Shown here: positions 1 to 9,415 of the stretch, in pieces
Numbering within the stretch: the first letter of the stretch is position 1
How the letters are laid out: each line of letters opens with the position of its first letter
Source of the DNA: Gammaproteobacteria bacterium
GTDB lineage: Bacteria; Pseudomonadota; Gammaproteobacteria; Steroidobacterales; GCA-2729495
Direction: 5' to 3'
NCBI GenBank assembly: GCA_030426355.1
Contig: JAUHYQ010000002.1
Coordinates: 496,001-560,000, forward strand
Length of the DNA stretch: 64,000 nucleotides
Translations under genes and position numbers: made by a program
Notes under the pieces: model-generated
Seen by the model: only the letters and a program-made list of their open reading frames with translations
The model's database searches: none
Told to the model about the DNA's origin: nothing

Positions 1-1536
1 CTCCTCTGGCATTATCTTGCCCCGGACCAAATAACCGGTGAGTAGCGGGGCAACGGTCACGGCCAGTACGGCCGCAGCGGCCATGGAGTAGCTACTGGTA
101 AACGCCAGAGGCTTAAACAAGCGACCTTCCTGCGCTTCGAGCGTAAAGATCGCGAAATAGGAAACCACAATTATCAATAGCGCAAAAAACAAAGCCGGTC
201 CGACCTCGCGGGCGGCTGCGCCGATGGCAGTCCAGCGTTCCGTGGCGCTTAGTTCGGCACCTTTCGCAGCGCGAGCCATTGCTAAATGCTTGTGCGCGTT
301 TTCAGTGAGTACAATAGGGCCGTCGACCATGGCTCCGATAGCAATAGCGATCCCGCCGAGCGACATGATATTGGCATTTATGCCCTGCAACCGCATCGCG
401 ATGAGTGCGATAAGGACACCCAAGGGCAGCACAATTATGGTTACCAGAGCGGATCGCATGTGCAAAAGAAAAAGCGCGCAGATCAGTGCGACCAGAGCAA
501 ATTCAATCAACAGCGTCTTGCTCAAGTTATCAACGGCACTCTCGATAAGCGTTCCGCGGTCATAAACCGGTACAATCTCAACGCCTTCGGGCAGGCCGGT
601 TTTGAGTTCCTCAAGCCGGTGCCTGATCCGCTTTATGGTCGACAACGCATTGTCACCATAGCGCATGATTACTATACCGCCGACCACCTCCCCAGTGCCG
701 TCGAGTTCGGCTAGCCCCCGGCGCAATTCCGGTCCAATTTGGATGTTGGCGATGTCCTTTAAGCGGATCGGTGTGCCACGTGTGTCGACGCCAACCGTGA
801 CGTGCTCGAGGTCTTCCAGCGACTGTATGTACCCCAAGCCTCGCACCATGTATTCGGTTTCAGCCATTTCAATCAGGCGGCCACCGATATCACTGTTTGA
901 TCTTGCAATAGCCTGACGCACTTTGCCGATCGGAATGTTGTAGGCCGATAGCATGTTGGGGTCGACTTCCACCTGATACTGTTTGACATAGCCGCCGATG
1001 GATGCGACCTCGGCCACACCCGGGACCGTTTGTAACGGGTAGCGCAAATACCAGTCCTGAATCGTCCGCAATTCAGCTAGATCGTGCTGCCCGGTGCGAT
1101 CAACCAGTGCGTACTCGTAAACCCATCCCACCCCGGTAGCATCAGGGCCAAGACTTGGCGTCACTCCATCCGGCAATCGCCCGCTGACGAAATTCAGGTA
1201 TTCCAGCACGCGTGAACGTGCCCAATACATGTCAGTACCGTCTTCAAAAATAATGTAGACAAATGAAAAACCAAAGAACGAATAACCCCGCACGACTTGC
1301 GCATACGGAACCGCCAGCATAGCGGTTGTTAATGGGTAAGTGATCTGATCTTCCACAACCTGCGGTGCCTGACCCGGGTACTCTGTGAATATGATCACCT
1401 GCACATCCGAAAGGTCTGGTATCGCATCCAGTGGCATGGTGCGCACTGTCCACAACCCGGCTCCTACGATCAGTGCGGCTCCGAGAACGACCAGGAAGCG
1501 GTTCTGCAGGCACGCGTCAATAATGCGTTCAATCAC
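1..1536 (-). CDS. cusA: CusA/CzcA-family heavy-metal RND efflux pump (partial)
   Basis: Inner-membrane proton-driven pump of a tripartite metal efflux system. It is not in the ORF track because the 3' end lies beyond base 1; I translated about 512 residues. A GTG start at 1536 gives [14 protein letters not shown], then the first TM helix, the RND porter signature [13 protein letters not shown] and the TM4 region [14 protein letters not shown], whose Asp belongs to the proton relay. Many CusA proteins read MVDAAIVMIEN here, while this one reads [11 protein letters not shown]. The start overlaps the stop of the adaptor gene by 8 bases, so the two are translationally coupled. The family is clear. 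The metal (Cu/Ag or Co/Zn/Cd) cannot be settled because the methionine relay lies outside the window. Confidence 0.93.
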   Translation of the reverse strand, partial: MIERIIDACLQNRFLVVLGAALIVGAGLWTVRTMPLDAIPDLSDVQVIIFTEYPGQAPQVVEDQITYPLTTAMLAVPYAQVVRGYSFFGFSFVYIIFEDGTDMYWARSRVLEYLNFVSGRLPDGVTPSLGPDATGVGWVYEYALVDRTGQHDLAELRTIQDWYLRYPLQTVPGVAEVASIGGYVKQYQVEVDPNMLSAYNIPIGKVRQAIARSNSDIGGRLIEMAETEYMVRGLGYIQSLEDLEHVTVGVDTRGTPIRLKDIANIQIGPELRRGLAELDGTGEVVGGIVIMRYGDNALSTIKRIRHRLEELKTGLPEGVEIVPVYDRGTLIESAVDNLSKTLLIEFALVALICALFLLHMRSALVTIIVLPLGVLIALIAMRLQGINANIMSLGGIAIAIGAMVDGPIVLTENAHKHLAMARAAKGAELSATERWTAIGAAAREVGPALFFALLIIVVSYFAIFTLEAQEGRLFKPLAFTSSYSMAAAAVLAVTVAPLLTGYLVRGKIMPEE

Positions 1537-2818
1537 TGGAAGTCTCCCGCATTTTTGCCGTCGCCTCGCGTAGCTTGGACTCGGAGTCGATCAGAAACTG
1601 AGCGGATACGACGACTTCCTCGCCTGGTGTTAGTCCGCTCTTGACTTCAGTCCATCCCTCGCTGCTTACGCCGAGCGTTACGTCACGAGGCTCAAATTTC
1701 CCAGCTGCGCGTTGCACAAAAACCTGTTCGCGGGTGCCCGAGCGGATGACGGCTTCCGAAGGAATTGCTGTTGCCTCAATGACGGTTCCAGCATCGATGG
1801 TGACGTTGGCAAACATGTCGGGTTTCAATAGTAAATTCGGGTTATCGAACTCCATACGCACCTTGATCGTCCGCGTCTGGCTCTCTGCATAGGGATACAC
1901 GTAACTGATTGCGCCCTTAAAGCTTTGTCCGGGGACTGCCGCAACTCGAATTTCGGCGGTATCGCCTACTGAAACCCAAGGCAGCTCCTCCTCATAAATG
2001 TCCACAAAAACCCAGACTTTTGAAAGGTCGGCTATTGTGTAGAGCCGGGTCTGTGGCGTTACATACTGGCCCTCGCGGGCACCGATGCTTGTGACGATTC
2101 CCTTTGCTGGCGAGTGTATGTGGAGGCCTTTATTTACTGCGAGTGTTTTTTGCAAATTTGCTATCTGGTGTTCCGGTACATCCAAAAAACGCAGCCTTTC
2201 CAGAGAAGTGGCTACCAGTTCTTCCGCGCCACGTCTGACATCCTCGAAAGCGCTGTTTTTCAGCGTCTCCAGGTTTTTTAGCGCCAGCACATACTCTTGC
2301 TGGGTTGATACCAGTTGCGGTGAATAAAGGTTTAGCAGGACGGTATCTTTTTCTACGGCTTCGCCGGTAGTGTCGACATAGAGTTCCTCTATCCAACCGT
2401 CTACCTTCAGATTCAGTTCAGCGAGTCTCTGCTCATCATAATCAACCCGACCAACCGTTTCGATTGAACGGGACATGCGTCGACTTTCGGCAATAGCTGT
2501 GCGAACGCCAATCGACTGCACGGTTACGGGGTCGATACGGACTGTCCCAGCAATCCCGGATTCGTCCGTATCCCCATATACCGGCACGTAATCCATTCCC
2601 ATGGCGTCTTTCGCGGGTATCGGGGAGGTGACCTCGGGGTTCATGGGGTTGCGGTAGAACAGGGGTTGTTTTTGGCTCGCCAAATTTGGCATGGCTGTAT
2701 CGGCATGCCCAGAATCACCACTTGGGCCGCCGTTGTTGGCAAGCCAGTAACCCACAGCACCACCGATTGCGATCGATAAAGCGGCTGTTGCCGCGACCAA
2801 AGAAGACTGACTATTCAT
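1529..2818 (-). CDS. cusB: CusB-type periplasmic adaptor (efflux RND MFP subunit)
   Basis: Membrane-fusion adaptor linking the RND pump to the outer-membrane channel. After an N-terminal anchor ([20 protein letters not shown]) comes a heavy-metal-binding domain with the pattern [26 protein letters not shown], typical of CusB-like adaptors. Barrel-sandwich, alpha-hairpin and beta-barrel parts follow ([32 protein letters not shown]). The ORF track start is 30 bases upstream. I prefer the ATG at 2818 because GGAG sits 7 bases before it, giving 429 residues. It overlaps the stop of the channel gene by 8 bases, so the operon order is cusC-cusB-cusA. The Met-rich HMBD favours Cu/Ag, by inference. 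Confidence 0.93.
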   Translation of the reverse strand: MNSQSSLVAATAALSIAIGGAVGYWLANNGGPSGDSGHADTAMPNLASQKQPLFYRNPMNPEVTSPIPAKDAMGMDYVPVYGDTDESGIAGTVRIDPVTVQSIGVRTAIAESRRMSRSIETVGRVDYDEQRLAELNLKVDGWIEELYVDTTGEAVEKDTVLLNLYSPQLVSTQQEYVLALKNLETLKNSAFEDVRRGAEELVATSLERLRFLDVPEHQIANLQKTLAVNKGLHIHSPAKGIVTSIGAREGQYVTPQTRLYTIADLSKVWVFVDIYEEELPWVSVGDTAEIRVAAVPGQSFKGAISYVYPYAESQTRTIKVRMEFDNPNLLLKPDMFANVTIDAGTVIEATAIPSEAVIRSGTREQVFVQRAAGKFEPRDVTLGVSSEGWTEVKSGLTPGEEVVVSAQFLIDSESKLREATAKMRETSSD

Positions 2819-4106
2819 ATACATTCTCCAAGCCAACCGCCGCAGCAAGCAGGGCGAGTGATTGTTTTGCTTTGCTAAGTGCTTCCCAGTAGCTGATTTG
2901 CGCGTTGTAGAGCGCCAACTCCGCGTTAATTACGTTGAGGAAATCGACCTTGTTGACCTGGTAGCCAGACAGCATCGCTGAAACGGTTTGTTGAGCCTGC
3001 GGAATGATTGCTGAGCCATAAAGTTCAACCTGATCTCGCGATGCGTTGTACTGCGCGTGGTAACGAGAGACGTCTGACTCAACGGTGCGAAGGGTTTCAC
3101 TGTAGCGATATTTACTGGCGAAAAAACTACTGCTCCGTTGTTCAATTTCTTTGTCCTGCTTGGAGCTTGAGTAGATCGGAAGGCTGAAGCCTAGACGGAA
3201 GCTCACCAAATCAGGCAAATTCCGTCCTGTTGGGTCCGTTGCGTCTCTGAAGCCATATGCAGCGCCGACTGTGATATTGGGGTAGGACTTTTTCCTTGCC
3301 ACATCGATGCGCAACTTGGCCGCATCCACTCTGTTTCGTTCCATATCAAGCACCGGGCGATTTGCCAGGGCCTGTTCCAAAAGTGCTCCCATCTGCGGTA
3401 GCTGCGAAAGGTCCAAGTTAGCGGTGTCTGTGTCGATTGTGATGGATTCTCCCTGCGGCCGGTCCATCAACGCATTCAGGTCTGCCTCTGCAGCATCTCG
3501 CATGCTTTCAAGAGGCAACTGACGGTTAAGCAGTTTCGATAGTTCCAGTTGTGCAAGCAGCACGTCTTGCTGCAGGCCCTTGCCAACTTTGTATTTTGTT
3601 TGCGCTATCTCGATAAAGTCGCGCATCAGCGCCTGATTTTGTTTAACGATCTCAATGGCACGATCCAAGTAGGCCAAATGCCACCAAGTACCTCGGACTT
3701 TTGCCGCGATCTGCAGTCGCTTCTCATTCACTCTATTTGAGGCTGCCAGTGCATCTTTACTGGCCGCTTCGTTCTGCAGCCTACGCTGGCCGGGCCAGGG
3801 AAAGTTCTGACTCAGCGAAACCTGCATCTGGGTCATCGGCTCTTGATCCAAGTCAAACGTATCGATCGGGAGGTTGAGCGCATTGAGGCTGAGCATAGGA
3901 TCCGGTAATGCGCCTCGTTGTGAGGGCAATGCAGCTAACGCCTCAGCTTCAGAGCGCAGTTGGGCGAGTCCCTGATTGTTCTTTAGGGCGTTATCCAGTG
4001 CGGCCCGCAGCGTAAGAGCGGTCTTTATGGAGGTGCTTTCTGCGTGGGCAGACTGCTGCACGAACAGACAGCACGTCACGATAATAGTGACAAATATAGC
4101 GTTCAT
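2811..4106 (-). CDS. cusC: TolC/CusC-family outer-membrane efflux protein
   Basis: Outer-membrane channel of the tripartite metal pump. It has a Sec signal peptide (MNAIFVTIIVTCCLFVQQSAHAES), then two OEP repeats rich in long amphipathic helices, with the family motif LRAALDNALKNNQGLAQLRSEAEALAAL and the second-half equivalent ALANRPVLDMERNRVDAAKLRIDVARK. The ORF track begins at an upstream TTG (4118). The ATG at 4106 gives a better signal peptide and 431 residues. There is no N-terminal lipobox Cys of the E. coli CusC kind. First gene of the cusCBA block and downstream of a small Cys protein on the same strand. Confidence 0.9.
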   Translation of the reverse strand: MNAIFVTIIVTCCLFVQQSAHAESTSIKTALTLRAALDNALKNNQGLAQLRSEAEALAALPSQRGALPDPMLSLNALNLPIDTFDLDQEPMTQMQVSLSQNFPWPGQRRLQNEAASKDALAASNRVNEKRLQIAAKVRGTWWHLAYLDRAIEIVKQNQALMRDFIEIAQTKYKVGKGLQQDVLLAQLELSKLLNRQLPLESMRDAAEADLNALMDRPQGESITIDTDTANLDLSQLPQMGALLEQALANRPVLDMERNRVDAAKLRIDVARKKSYPNITVGAAYGFRDATDPTGRNLPDLVSFRLGFSLPIYSSSKQDKEIEQRSSSFFASKYRYSETLRTVESDVSRYHAQYNASRDQVELYGSAIIPQAQQTVSAMLSGYQVNKVDFLNVINAELALYNAQISYWEALSKAKQSLALLAAAVGLENVYE

Positions 4107-4198
4107 ATCTATGTCCAATAGATGACGTAATCGGCACGTCGCTCTGCTTACGACGCTCGCAAATATGCAAGGCGTTACAAGTTAGCGAAACGAGAATT

Positions 4199-4216
4199 GC
4201 GGTCAGTACAGACCGC
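4199..4216. other. Short inverted repeat in cusC leader
   Basis: GCGGTC-AGTACA-GACCGC is a perfect 6-bp stem with a 6-base spacer between the small Cys-protein gene and cusC. It has no T-run, so it is not a standard terminator. It could be an mRNA hairpin or a regulator site. Function unknown. Confidence 0.4.
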
Positions 4217-4230
4217 GCGAGGACATAGCG

Positions 4231-4581
4231 CTATTTCAGAAACACGCAATTTAACAAATGAATGGGCGGCGCCTGATAGGATTGCCGACCATTAACACAA
4301 TCCGCATAAGATGGCTGGGAAACCATGCTTGGGATATGCGGAATTTTTGTGATTAGAGCAGGGCTCAGTTCATCGACTTTAGCGTGCGAAGTAGTTGCCT
4401 TCGTTGCTGCAGCAGCATCGGCGTCGAACATGTCAACGCAATGGGTGATTTCGATGTCGGGGCAGTCGGTGCAGATTGAAAATGCTAGTGCACAAGCCGC
4501 TGAAGCCACGTTGCTCAGTATCAGAAGCATGACCGTGACGATCACGTAACTGAAAAGACTGTGTGATTTTTGCTTAATCAT
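4231..4581 (-). CDS. Small exported Cys-containing protein upstream of cusCBA
   Basis: I do not recognise the family. The chosen ATG (4581) gives 116 residues with a basic start and hydrophobic stretch (MIKQKSHSLFSYVIVTVMLLILSNVASA) that reads as a signal peptide. A short mature region with four cysteines close to the start follows (CALAFSICTDCPDIEITHC). Two more Cys lie near the end (YADCVNGRQ, HLLNCVFLK). The upstream part of the longer ORF (to 4659) looks non-coding. Same strand and immediately upstream of the metal efflux operon, so it may be a periplasmic metal-responsive or metal-binding accessory. That role is inference from position and Cys content only. Confidence 0.6.
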   Translation of the reverse strand: MIKQKSHSLFSYVIVTVMLLILSNVASAACALAFSICTDCPDIEITHCVDMFDADAAAATKATTSHAKVDELSPALITKIPHIPSMVSQPSYADCVNGRQSYQAPPIHLLNCVFLK

Positions 4582-4781
4582 TGCGATGCTCAAGGAGGAG
4601 TGTAAATCGCGCGGGCAATTATTGGAATCGTTATAACTACTTAGTACTGCAGTGCTCAATCTGACTCAGCTATGCCCGGCGACGGTTGCTCAGTACCCCC
4701 TGGCCGCGGGTTCTAAGAACCATGCACTCTGTTTGGCTGCATGGTTGACCACTCTGTGGCGGGGGCGGATACTGTCCCGCA
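4582..4781. promoter_or_regulatory. Divergent intergenic region of the metal-efflux operon
   Basis: About 200 bases between the leftward Cys-protein/cusCBA unit and the rightward membrane-protein pair. Both promoters must lie here. I see no confident -35/-10 pair or MerR-type dyad that I can defend. Confidence 0.45.
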
Positions 4782-5666
4782 ATGAACAGCGATCAGCCTA
4801 AATTGAGCAATTCATTCTGGGTCCGACGACCGGTTATCGGCTTAATCGCTGTGACGGCCGGCCTGCTCGGACAGTGGTTGCGGCATGCCATATTTCCCGT
4901 CGTCGAGAGTTTGCTGGGCCACAACTACTACTGGGGGTTGCTGGCAATCGGTTTGGCCGGTTTCTGGCTTGTTGCTGCTAATCTTCACAAAGCAGAGTTG
5001 CGGGCCAGCGTTGCGGGCTATACCGGAGGTCTGCTGATCTGGATTGGCTGGTTTGAATTTACTTTTCACTACTTTGCGGAGCGGTTTGCTATCGCGCCAT
5101 TTCAGGCGTCGGAGCGATTGATTTCATCACCCGACCTCAACCTGGTGCAGGCCAGTTTCCCGATTCTAATTGCCGTATTGCTTCTGTATGGTTTTGCCAA
5201 CCAGCACACGAAATGTAACTTTATGCGCTGGTTTCACCGCAACACCGGACTGAGTCCCGGGATGCCTTCCGGCGACTTGCGGCGAAGTATCGCGCGCATC
5301 ACCGCGATGGAAACATTGTTTGTGGTTTGGTTCTGTTATGCGTTATGGCTCATCATTACTTACTTTAGCGCTTCAATCTATGTGATCGGCGGCGCGTATC
5401 TGCTCTGGACCGGTTGGTTTATATACCTGGTTGCGAGATTGCTAAAAATTGGCAGGCCCGGCTACGCGTTTCGTTACGGGATCCCGGTAGGGATCATTGG
5501 TTGGGTGATTGTCGTTACGCCTTCTCACATGGGGTTTTATCCTGTTATTTGGCTGAAGCCGTTTGACTACCCTTTGTCTTCAATTACGGCATTGGTGGTT
5601 TTTGTGGCAACGCTGTGGCTCGTGGCCAGCGCGCGTTCGCAAGGCGAGGGGGCTACGGATGAGTAA
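4782..5666 (+). CDS. Multi-pass membrane protein of unknown function
   Basis: 294 residues with about eight predicted membrane segments (for example PVIGLIAVTAGLLGQWL, YWGLLAIGLAGFWLVAAN, GGAYLLWTGWFIYLVARL, GIIGWVIVVTPSHMGFYPV). No signal peptide or soluble domain is evident, and I do not recognise the family. Between segments there is a short cytoplasm-like loop with Cys and His (NQHTKCNFMRWFHRNTGLSPG). The next gene overlaps its stop (ATGAGTAA), so the two are co-translated and probably interact. Lying between cusCBA and copCD/ycnI suggests metal or envelope stress, but this is only position. Confidence 0.75.
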   Translation: MNSDQPKLSNSFWVRRPVIGLIAVTAGLLGQWLRHAIFPVVESLLGHNYYWGLLAIGLAGFWLVAANLHKAELRASVAGYTGGLLIWIGWFEFTFHYFAERFAIAPFQASERLISSPDLNLVQASFPILIAVLLLYGFANQHTKCNFMRWFHRNTGLSPGMPSGDLRRSIARITAMETLFVVWFCYALWLIITYFSASIYVIGGAYLLWTGWFIYLVARLLKIGRPGYAFRYGIPVGIIGWVIVVTPSHMGFYPVIWLKPFDYPLSSITALVVFVATLWLVASARSQGEGATDE

Positions 5667-6069
5667 GTCCGACTGGAGTGTAACTGCAGCACTGTTGCTG
5701 GCGCTGGCGAGTATTGTTGTAACCCGGGCGCTGAAAGCCTTTTCGGTTGCGGAAGTGCTAGCGCTGCTGGCATTTCTCTCAGGCTTGACGCTGTGGTGGT
5801 TGAATCGGGATTCGGCTGATCCAGCGAAAAAGCCGTGGCCACAGCGACTGATCATCGCTGGTTCAGTGGTCGGTTTGTCCGGTGTAATGGTGAAGCTGGT
5901 GTTCGTCGCGCTAGGAATCGGTACCGGCGATCATGACATGGCAAACCACGATGCCAGTCCCAATCCGCTGTTGCAGCATATTCATCATCTGTTTTTTAAT
6001 GTTGGTTTTGTGCTGTTTTTGGTGGCCGCGGCTGGCATGCTGGTGCGGCGATTACGTCGCGGTAACTGA
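5659..6069 (+). CDS. Small membrane protein with His-rich loop
   Basis: 136 residues from the ATG that overlaps the upstream stop by 8 bases. The ORF track start at 5563 is inside the previous gene and was rejected. Four hydrophobic segments (VTAALLLALASIVVTRAL, VLALLAFLSGLTLWWL, LIIAGSVVGLSGVMVKLVFVALG, LFFNVGFVLFLVAAAGMLV). Between the third and fourth is a His/Asp/Met-rich loop (GDHDMANHDASPNPLLQHIHHL) that could bind metal. Family not recognised. The coupled upstream gene and the copper-gene neighbourhood make a metal role possible but unproven. Confidence 0.72.
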   Translation: MSKSDWSVTAALLLALASIVVTRALKAFSVAEVLALLAFLSGLTLWWLNRDSADPAKKPWPQRLIIAGSVVGLSGVMVKLVFVALGIGTGDHDMANHDASPNPLLQHIHHLFFNVGFVLFLVAAAGMLVRRLRRGN

Positions 6070-6086
6070 TTTCTGGTGTTGGGAAA

Positions 6087-6896
6087 ATGCAGTTGTACAA
6101 AAAGATAGTTCTAGTTCTAGTTGTGTTGGTCGGCGTGGCGACTTCGCCCATTTACGCAGCGGATTCTTCGACTGTTCTAGTCACGGGCGCGAACCGCGGA
6201 TTGGGGTTGGTGTGGGTTGAAAAGTATGTAGAACGTGGTTGGAACGTTATCGCCACTGCACGCAAGCCGGCAGCAGCTGTCGAGCTCAAGGCGTTAGCAG
6301 AGCGCACAGGCAGGGTCAGGATTGAACGGTTGGATGTCACCGACGCTAAGTCGGTCGCAGCATTGGCGCGCGAACTAGATGGGGTGCCGGTGGACGTGCT
6401 GATCAACAACGTTGGCATGCTGGGCGACGAAGCTGGACAGAAATTTGGGGCGCTGGACCCGCAGCAGTTCGATACCTTTATGCGGGTGAATGCGCTGGGG
6501 GCGCTGCTGGTAACCGAGGCATTGATGCCGAATCTGCGTGCTGGCAAACAAAAGAAAGTAGCAGGCATAAGCGCGGTGGTGGCGTCATTCGATGTATACC
6601 CACGGATTCACCACGGACTTTATTATTACAAGGCCAGCAAAGTTGCGCTCAATATGATTCTGCGCAACATCGCGCTGGACGGTGAGCCCGATGGCATCGC
6701 GGTTGCCGTGTTATCGCCGGGCGTAGTGAACACGTCCGGCGCGCCCGAGAACCGTGATCGGATGTCGCCGGAAATGCGGCGCAGCATGATTGATATCGAT
6801 ACCAGTATTAACGGCATGATTGACGTTATGGATAACTTGACGATTGAAGGATCTGGTAAGTGGTATCGCTACGACGGCAGCATTATTCCTTGGTAG
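6087..6896 (+). CDS. SDR-family oxidoreductase with apparent signal peptide
   Basis: Short-chain dehydrogenase/reductase, 269 residues. Residues 1-25 (MQLYKKIVLVLVVLVGVATSPIYAAD) look like a cleavable Sec signal peptide, and the Rossmann fold starts directly after it. TGANRGLG is at 33-40, NNVG at 107-110 and the catalytic YKASK at 181-185, with a candidate catalytic Ser near 162-167. SDRs use NAD(P), which is not normally available in the periplasm, so export would be odd. The hydrophobic leader could instead be a membrane anchor. The fold resembles C-factor-like SDRs. Substrate unknown. It follows the membrane-protein pair by 17 bases and may share their transcript. Confidence 0.85.
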   Translation: MQLYKKIVLVLVVLVGVATSPIYAADSSTVLVTGANRGLGLVWVEKYVERGWNVIATARKPAAAVELKALAERTGRVRIERLDVTDAKSVAALARELDGVPVDVLINNVGMLGDEAGQKFGALDPQQFDTFMRVNALGALLVTEALMPNLRAGKQKKVAGISAVVASFDVYPRIHHGLYYYKASKVALNMILRNIALDGEPDGIAVAVLSPGVVNTSGAPENRDRMSPEMRRSMIDIDTSINGMIDVMDNLTIEGSGKWYRYDGSIIPW

Positions 6897-6932
6897 AGAA
6901 TTGGCAGCAGCGGGCTGGTGTGCGCCAGCGTG

Positions 6933-8552
6933 TTATTTGCGCGTTAACTGCAGGCTAAAACTTTCTTTATCGAAGTCGGTAATCAACGCATCGACTTTGA
7001 TCTCCCAGGTGCCAGGAAGAGTTATCGGAGGCTCGACAGAAAAGCGGCCTTCATCTGCGACTTTGACCACCGCTGGCATTGCCTCAATGCCAGCCACGGG
7101 AATGCCCACTTTAACGCTGATGTCCAACGGTTCGATTACGTTACCGCCGAGGTCGCGCACAGTTAGTTGCCAGACCGATGCCAACGCATTTTCTGTCTGT
7201 AGCGTCAGGATATAAGCACCTGTCAGGCTCGGGGTTTCGACTGCTGTAATTGCTGCTGTACTCGCTGTTTCCGCTGTTGCGTTGCGCGGCGGATCTTCCG
7301 GCGCAGTGCTCGCGACGTTGACCGATATCAAGAGAACCAACGTCATGATAATTGCTTCGATGACGATACTGATGCGCAGCGTGCGCAACGCGCGCCTGTC
7401 TCCCGCCTCAATACGAGGGCTCAGCCGGAGTTTGTGCCAAGCCGCAAGGCCTAGAAGAACACTGAACCACGTGGTTTTCATGATCAGCAGTTGCCCGTAC
7501 CAGGTGCCGAGTAACGCAGACGGCGTGGCCAGATGTACCAGCGCCATGAGTAGACCAGCGCACGCCAGGGTAGCCACAGCGATCATGGCCGCGCTTGAAA
7601 ATTCGCGTAACACTTTGGCCGCGTCCGCCACGGGTAACCGCTTGAGTGACATATACAGGGGTCGCAATGAACCGTACCAGTAAGCGGCGCAGGCTACGTG
7701 CAGGGCCATTGCCGGAATTAGCAACCAGCCGGGATCGCGGGAGGCGGGATGTCCGGTTAAGGCGCGACTGCCCGCAAGCAGCACTATGCTGGCAATCAGC
7801 AGAGCGGCATGGCGCGCTCGCGCGGCGATAATCATCATCAAACCGATCGCGGCCAGCCCAAGGCTGGTGCCGAGTGATGAGGTGGCCGCTACTTTGAGGG
7901 CCGCGATATCGGGGAGCGAAGTGCTGCCCAGCATGGCCGCGCCGCTGGCTTGCAGATAAAACAGCGCGGCAAGCAAGGCCAGACTGGCCAGCCGAGTCAC
8001 ACCGGTGCGGAGCTCGGCTTGAATCGCCGTGGCGGAGGGCACCAGCAACAGAAACAGACCGCCGCCCATACACAGTAATAAAGTCAGCATATAAATGGCG
8101 CGCGCGATGATGACCACGCGCGACCAGTCTGACTCGGCCGTTGCTAACGGCGTGGCGGCAGTTGGTGGAGCCTTGCTGCCCGCCGCGCCCGCAACGGTAA
8201 AACTAAAGCTCGCCGCAATCGGGTGCGCGTCACCAGACAGCACCCGGTAACTGACAACGTATTTGCCAGTTGTCGCGGGTGTCGCGAATTTCAATACGAT
8301 GTCGTTATCGATGCTGACGGCGTCGCTGTCTGCGGCGAGGTCATGACCGCTGGCGTCGATCACCTTCAGGCTAACCGGTTGCACCGGTTCATTGAACGCT
8401 AGCACCACCTGATTCGGCGCGCTGACGACACTGCTGTTCGGCGCGGGTGATGCGGTTACAAAGCGTGCGTGTGCCCAGCTTGTGCCGGGCAGCAACAAGG
8501 CGCAGAGCAGGAGAGTCTGAGCGCTGCGCCAGCCAAACGAGATCGCTGTCAC
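6933..8552 (-). CDS. CopC-CopD fusion copper resistance protein with C-terminal soluble domain
   Basis: 539 residues, similar in plan to B. subtilis YcnJ. A signal peptide ends at SWA|HARF, leaving an N-terminal His as in CopC copper sites. A CopC beta-sandwich follows (FVTASPAPNSSVVSAPNQV, then LSGDAHPIAASFSFTV with a second conserved His). The middle 300 residues form a CopD-type membrane domain with about eight helices (DWSRVVIIARAIYMLTLLLCMGG and onward). The last 100 residues are an extra periplasmic beta domain (LTGAYILTLQTENALASVWQ, TLPGTWEIKVDALI) like YtkA/FixH. Its stop is 7 bases downstream of the ycnI-like gene's strand-wise context, so ycnI and this gene probably form one leftward unit. 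Likely copper import or sequestration. Confidence 0.9.
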   Translation of the reverse strand: MTAISFGWRSAQTLLLCALLLPGTSWAHARFVTASPAPNSSVVSAPNQVVLAFNEPVQPVSLKVIDASGHDLAADSDAVSIDNDIVLKFATPATTGKYVVSYRVLSGDAHPIAASFSFTVAGAAGSKAPPTAATPLATAESDWSRVVIIARAIYMLTLLLCMGGGLFLLLVPSATAIQAELRTGVTRLASLALLAALFYLQASGAAMLGSTSLPDIAALKVAATSSLGTSLGLAAIGLMMIIAARARHAALLIASIVLLAGSRALTGHPASRDPGWLLIPAMALHVACAAYWYGSLRPLYMSLKRLPVADAAKVLREFSSAAMIAVATLACAGLLMALVHLATPSALLGTWYGQLLIMKTTWFSVLLGLAAWHKLRLSPRIEAGDRRALRTLRISIVIEAIIMTLVLLISVNVASTAPEDPPRNATAETASTAAITAVETPSLTGAYILTLQTENALASVWQLTVRDLGGNVIEPLDISVKVGIPVAGIEAMPAVVKVADEGRFSVEPPITLPGTWEIKVDALITDFDKESFSLQLTRK

Positions 8553-8559
8553 CCCCGTA

Positions 8560-9087
8560 TCAGCGTTTCAGAAGCTTTACGAATGGCGCTGGTTCCGGTA
8601 GCTCATAGGGGTTTTGTCCCGCCGCGGGGACCTCGATCCAGCGAATTGAGCCGTCCGGGCAATTCTGGATAGTCTTAAACCAAAGTGTTGTGCCGGGCGC
8701 ATCCGGCATGAGGACCCGCAACTGAAATTCGCCGTAGTAACCATCGGGCAACTCGCCGCCTTTCCAGACAATTTCATCGACGGTTTCAGTAACCATTTGC
8801 CCAACCTCATTGGCGTAGGGTTCGGGAAGTTTACGCATGCGCTTTTCGACGAGCCAGCCTGCCTCAAACCGGGGTGATACACGGGTGACCCCATCGGGAA
8901 TTTTTACCCGCACTTCGGTGCTGGGTTGGCCATCACAGCCATGTGTTATGCGCATGGTGACAAATGCGAATTCTCCGGCATAAGCTTCGGTTTCATTGAT
9001 AACAGCGTGACCGGACGCTATGCCGGTTATCAGAGCGGCGCACAGTGCGGCTAGAACCGCTGAGTGATGGGGTTTCTTCATTGGCAT
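8560..9087 (-). CDS. YcnI/DUF1775-family periplasmic copper-binding protein
   Basis: DUF1775 (YcnI) protein of 175 residues. The ORF track start is 267 bases too far upstream. ATG at 9087 has AGGA 5 bases before it and opens a signal peptide (MPMKKPHHSAVLAALCAALITGIASG). Cleavage before HAVINETEAYAG would expose an N-terminal His, which with a nearby Glu is the copper ligand set known for YcnI. Family landmarks include VTMRITHGCDGQPSTEVRVKIP and DEIVWKGGELPDGYYGEFQ. Two Cys (HGC, QNC) could form a disulfide. It sits directly upstream of the CopC-CopD gene, the usual ycnI-ycnJ partnership. Probable copper chaperone. Confidence 0.9.
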   Translation of the reverse strand: MPMKKPHHSAVLAALCAALITGIASGHAVINETEAYAGEFAFVTMRITHGCDGQPSTEVRVKIPDGVTRVSPRFEAGWLVEKRMRKLPEPYANEVGQMVTETVDEIVWKGGELPDGYYGEFQLRVLMPDAPGTTLWFKTIQNCPDGSIRWIEVPAAGQNPYELPEPAPFVKLLKR

Positions 9088-9196
9088 GGTCCTGTTTCCA
9101 GACTTGCTATCATGCTTGGCAGACTCAAATCGAGCAAGCGTAGTGACGATAGCGAATTGAGCGGAGTCAAAGAGATTGAGCGTATTCAAATTCAAG

Positions 9197-9400
9197 ATGG
9201 ATTCGGGGCAGGCAATCGCGTACATGACATTGCTGCTTTCTCTCGTCAGCGCTGTATCCGCACACACGGATAATGTCGACAAACAGCGCAACACGGCGGT
9301 TGAGCTTAGCGAAGCACAGCAGGCTGTCGTTGCGGTGCTGGAGGGCTGCGCCAATGCTTATGCAGCAGCTGATGTTGAAGGTATTGCGGCACTTAAATAG
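9197..9400 (+). pseudogene. Short exported ORF, possible truncated NTF2/SnoaL-like gene
   Basis: 67 residues from ATG 9197: signal-like MDSGQAIAYMTLLLSLVSAVSA then a helix LSEAQQAVVAVLEGCANAYAAADVEGIAALK. That helix is how NTF2/SnoaL-like (DUF4440) domains begin, but the reading frame stops there, so the rest of the domain is missing. It overlaps no other gene. Either a decayed 5' remnant or a real small protein. I favour the remnant. Confidence 0.4.
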
Positions 9401-9415
9401 ACCCGCAAATCGGAC

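Noticed and set aside
4199-4216. Sixth Crp/Fnr dyad in the cusC leader (CAGTACAGACCG)
   Set aside because: Shares only GTACAGAC; the GTGCG arm and 5-4-5 spacing are missing.
7408-8073. 221-residue ORF on the minus strand
   Set aside because: Out-of-frame shadow of the CopC-CopD gene, with Arg/Ser/Gly-rich composition typical of shifted GC-rich coding sequence.
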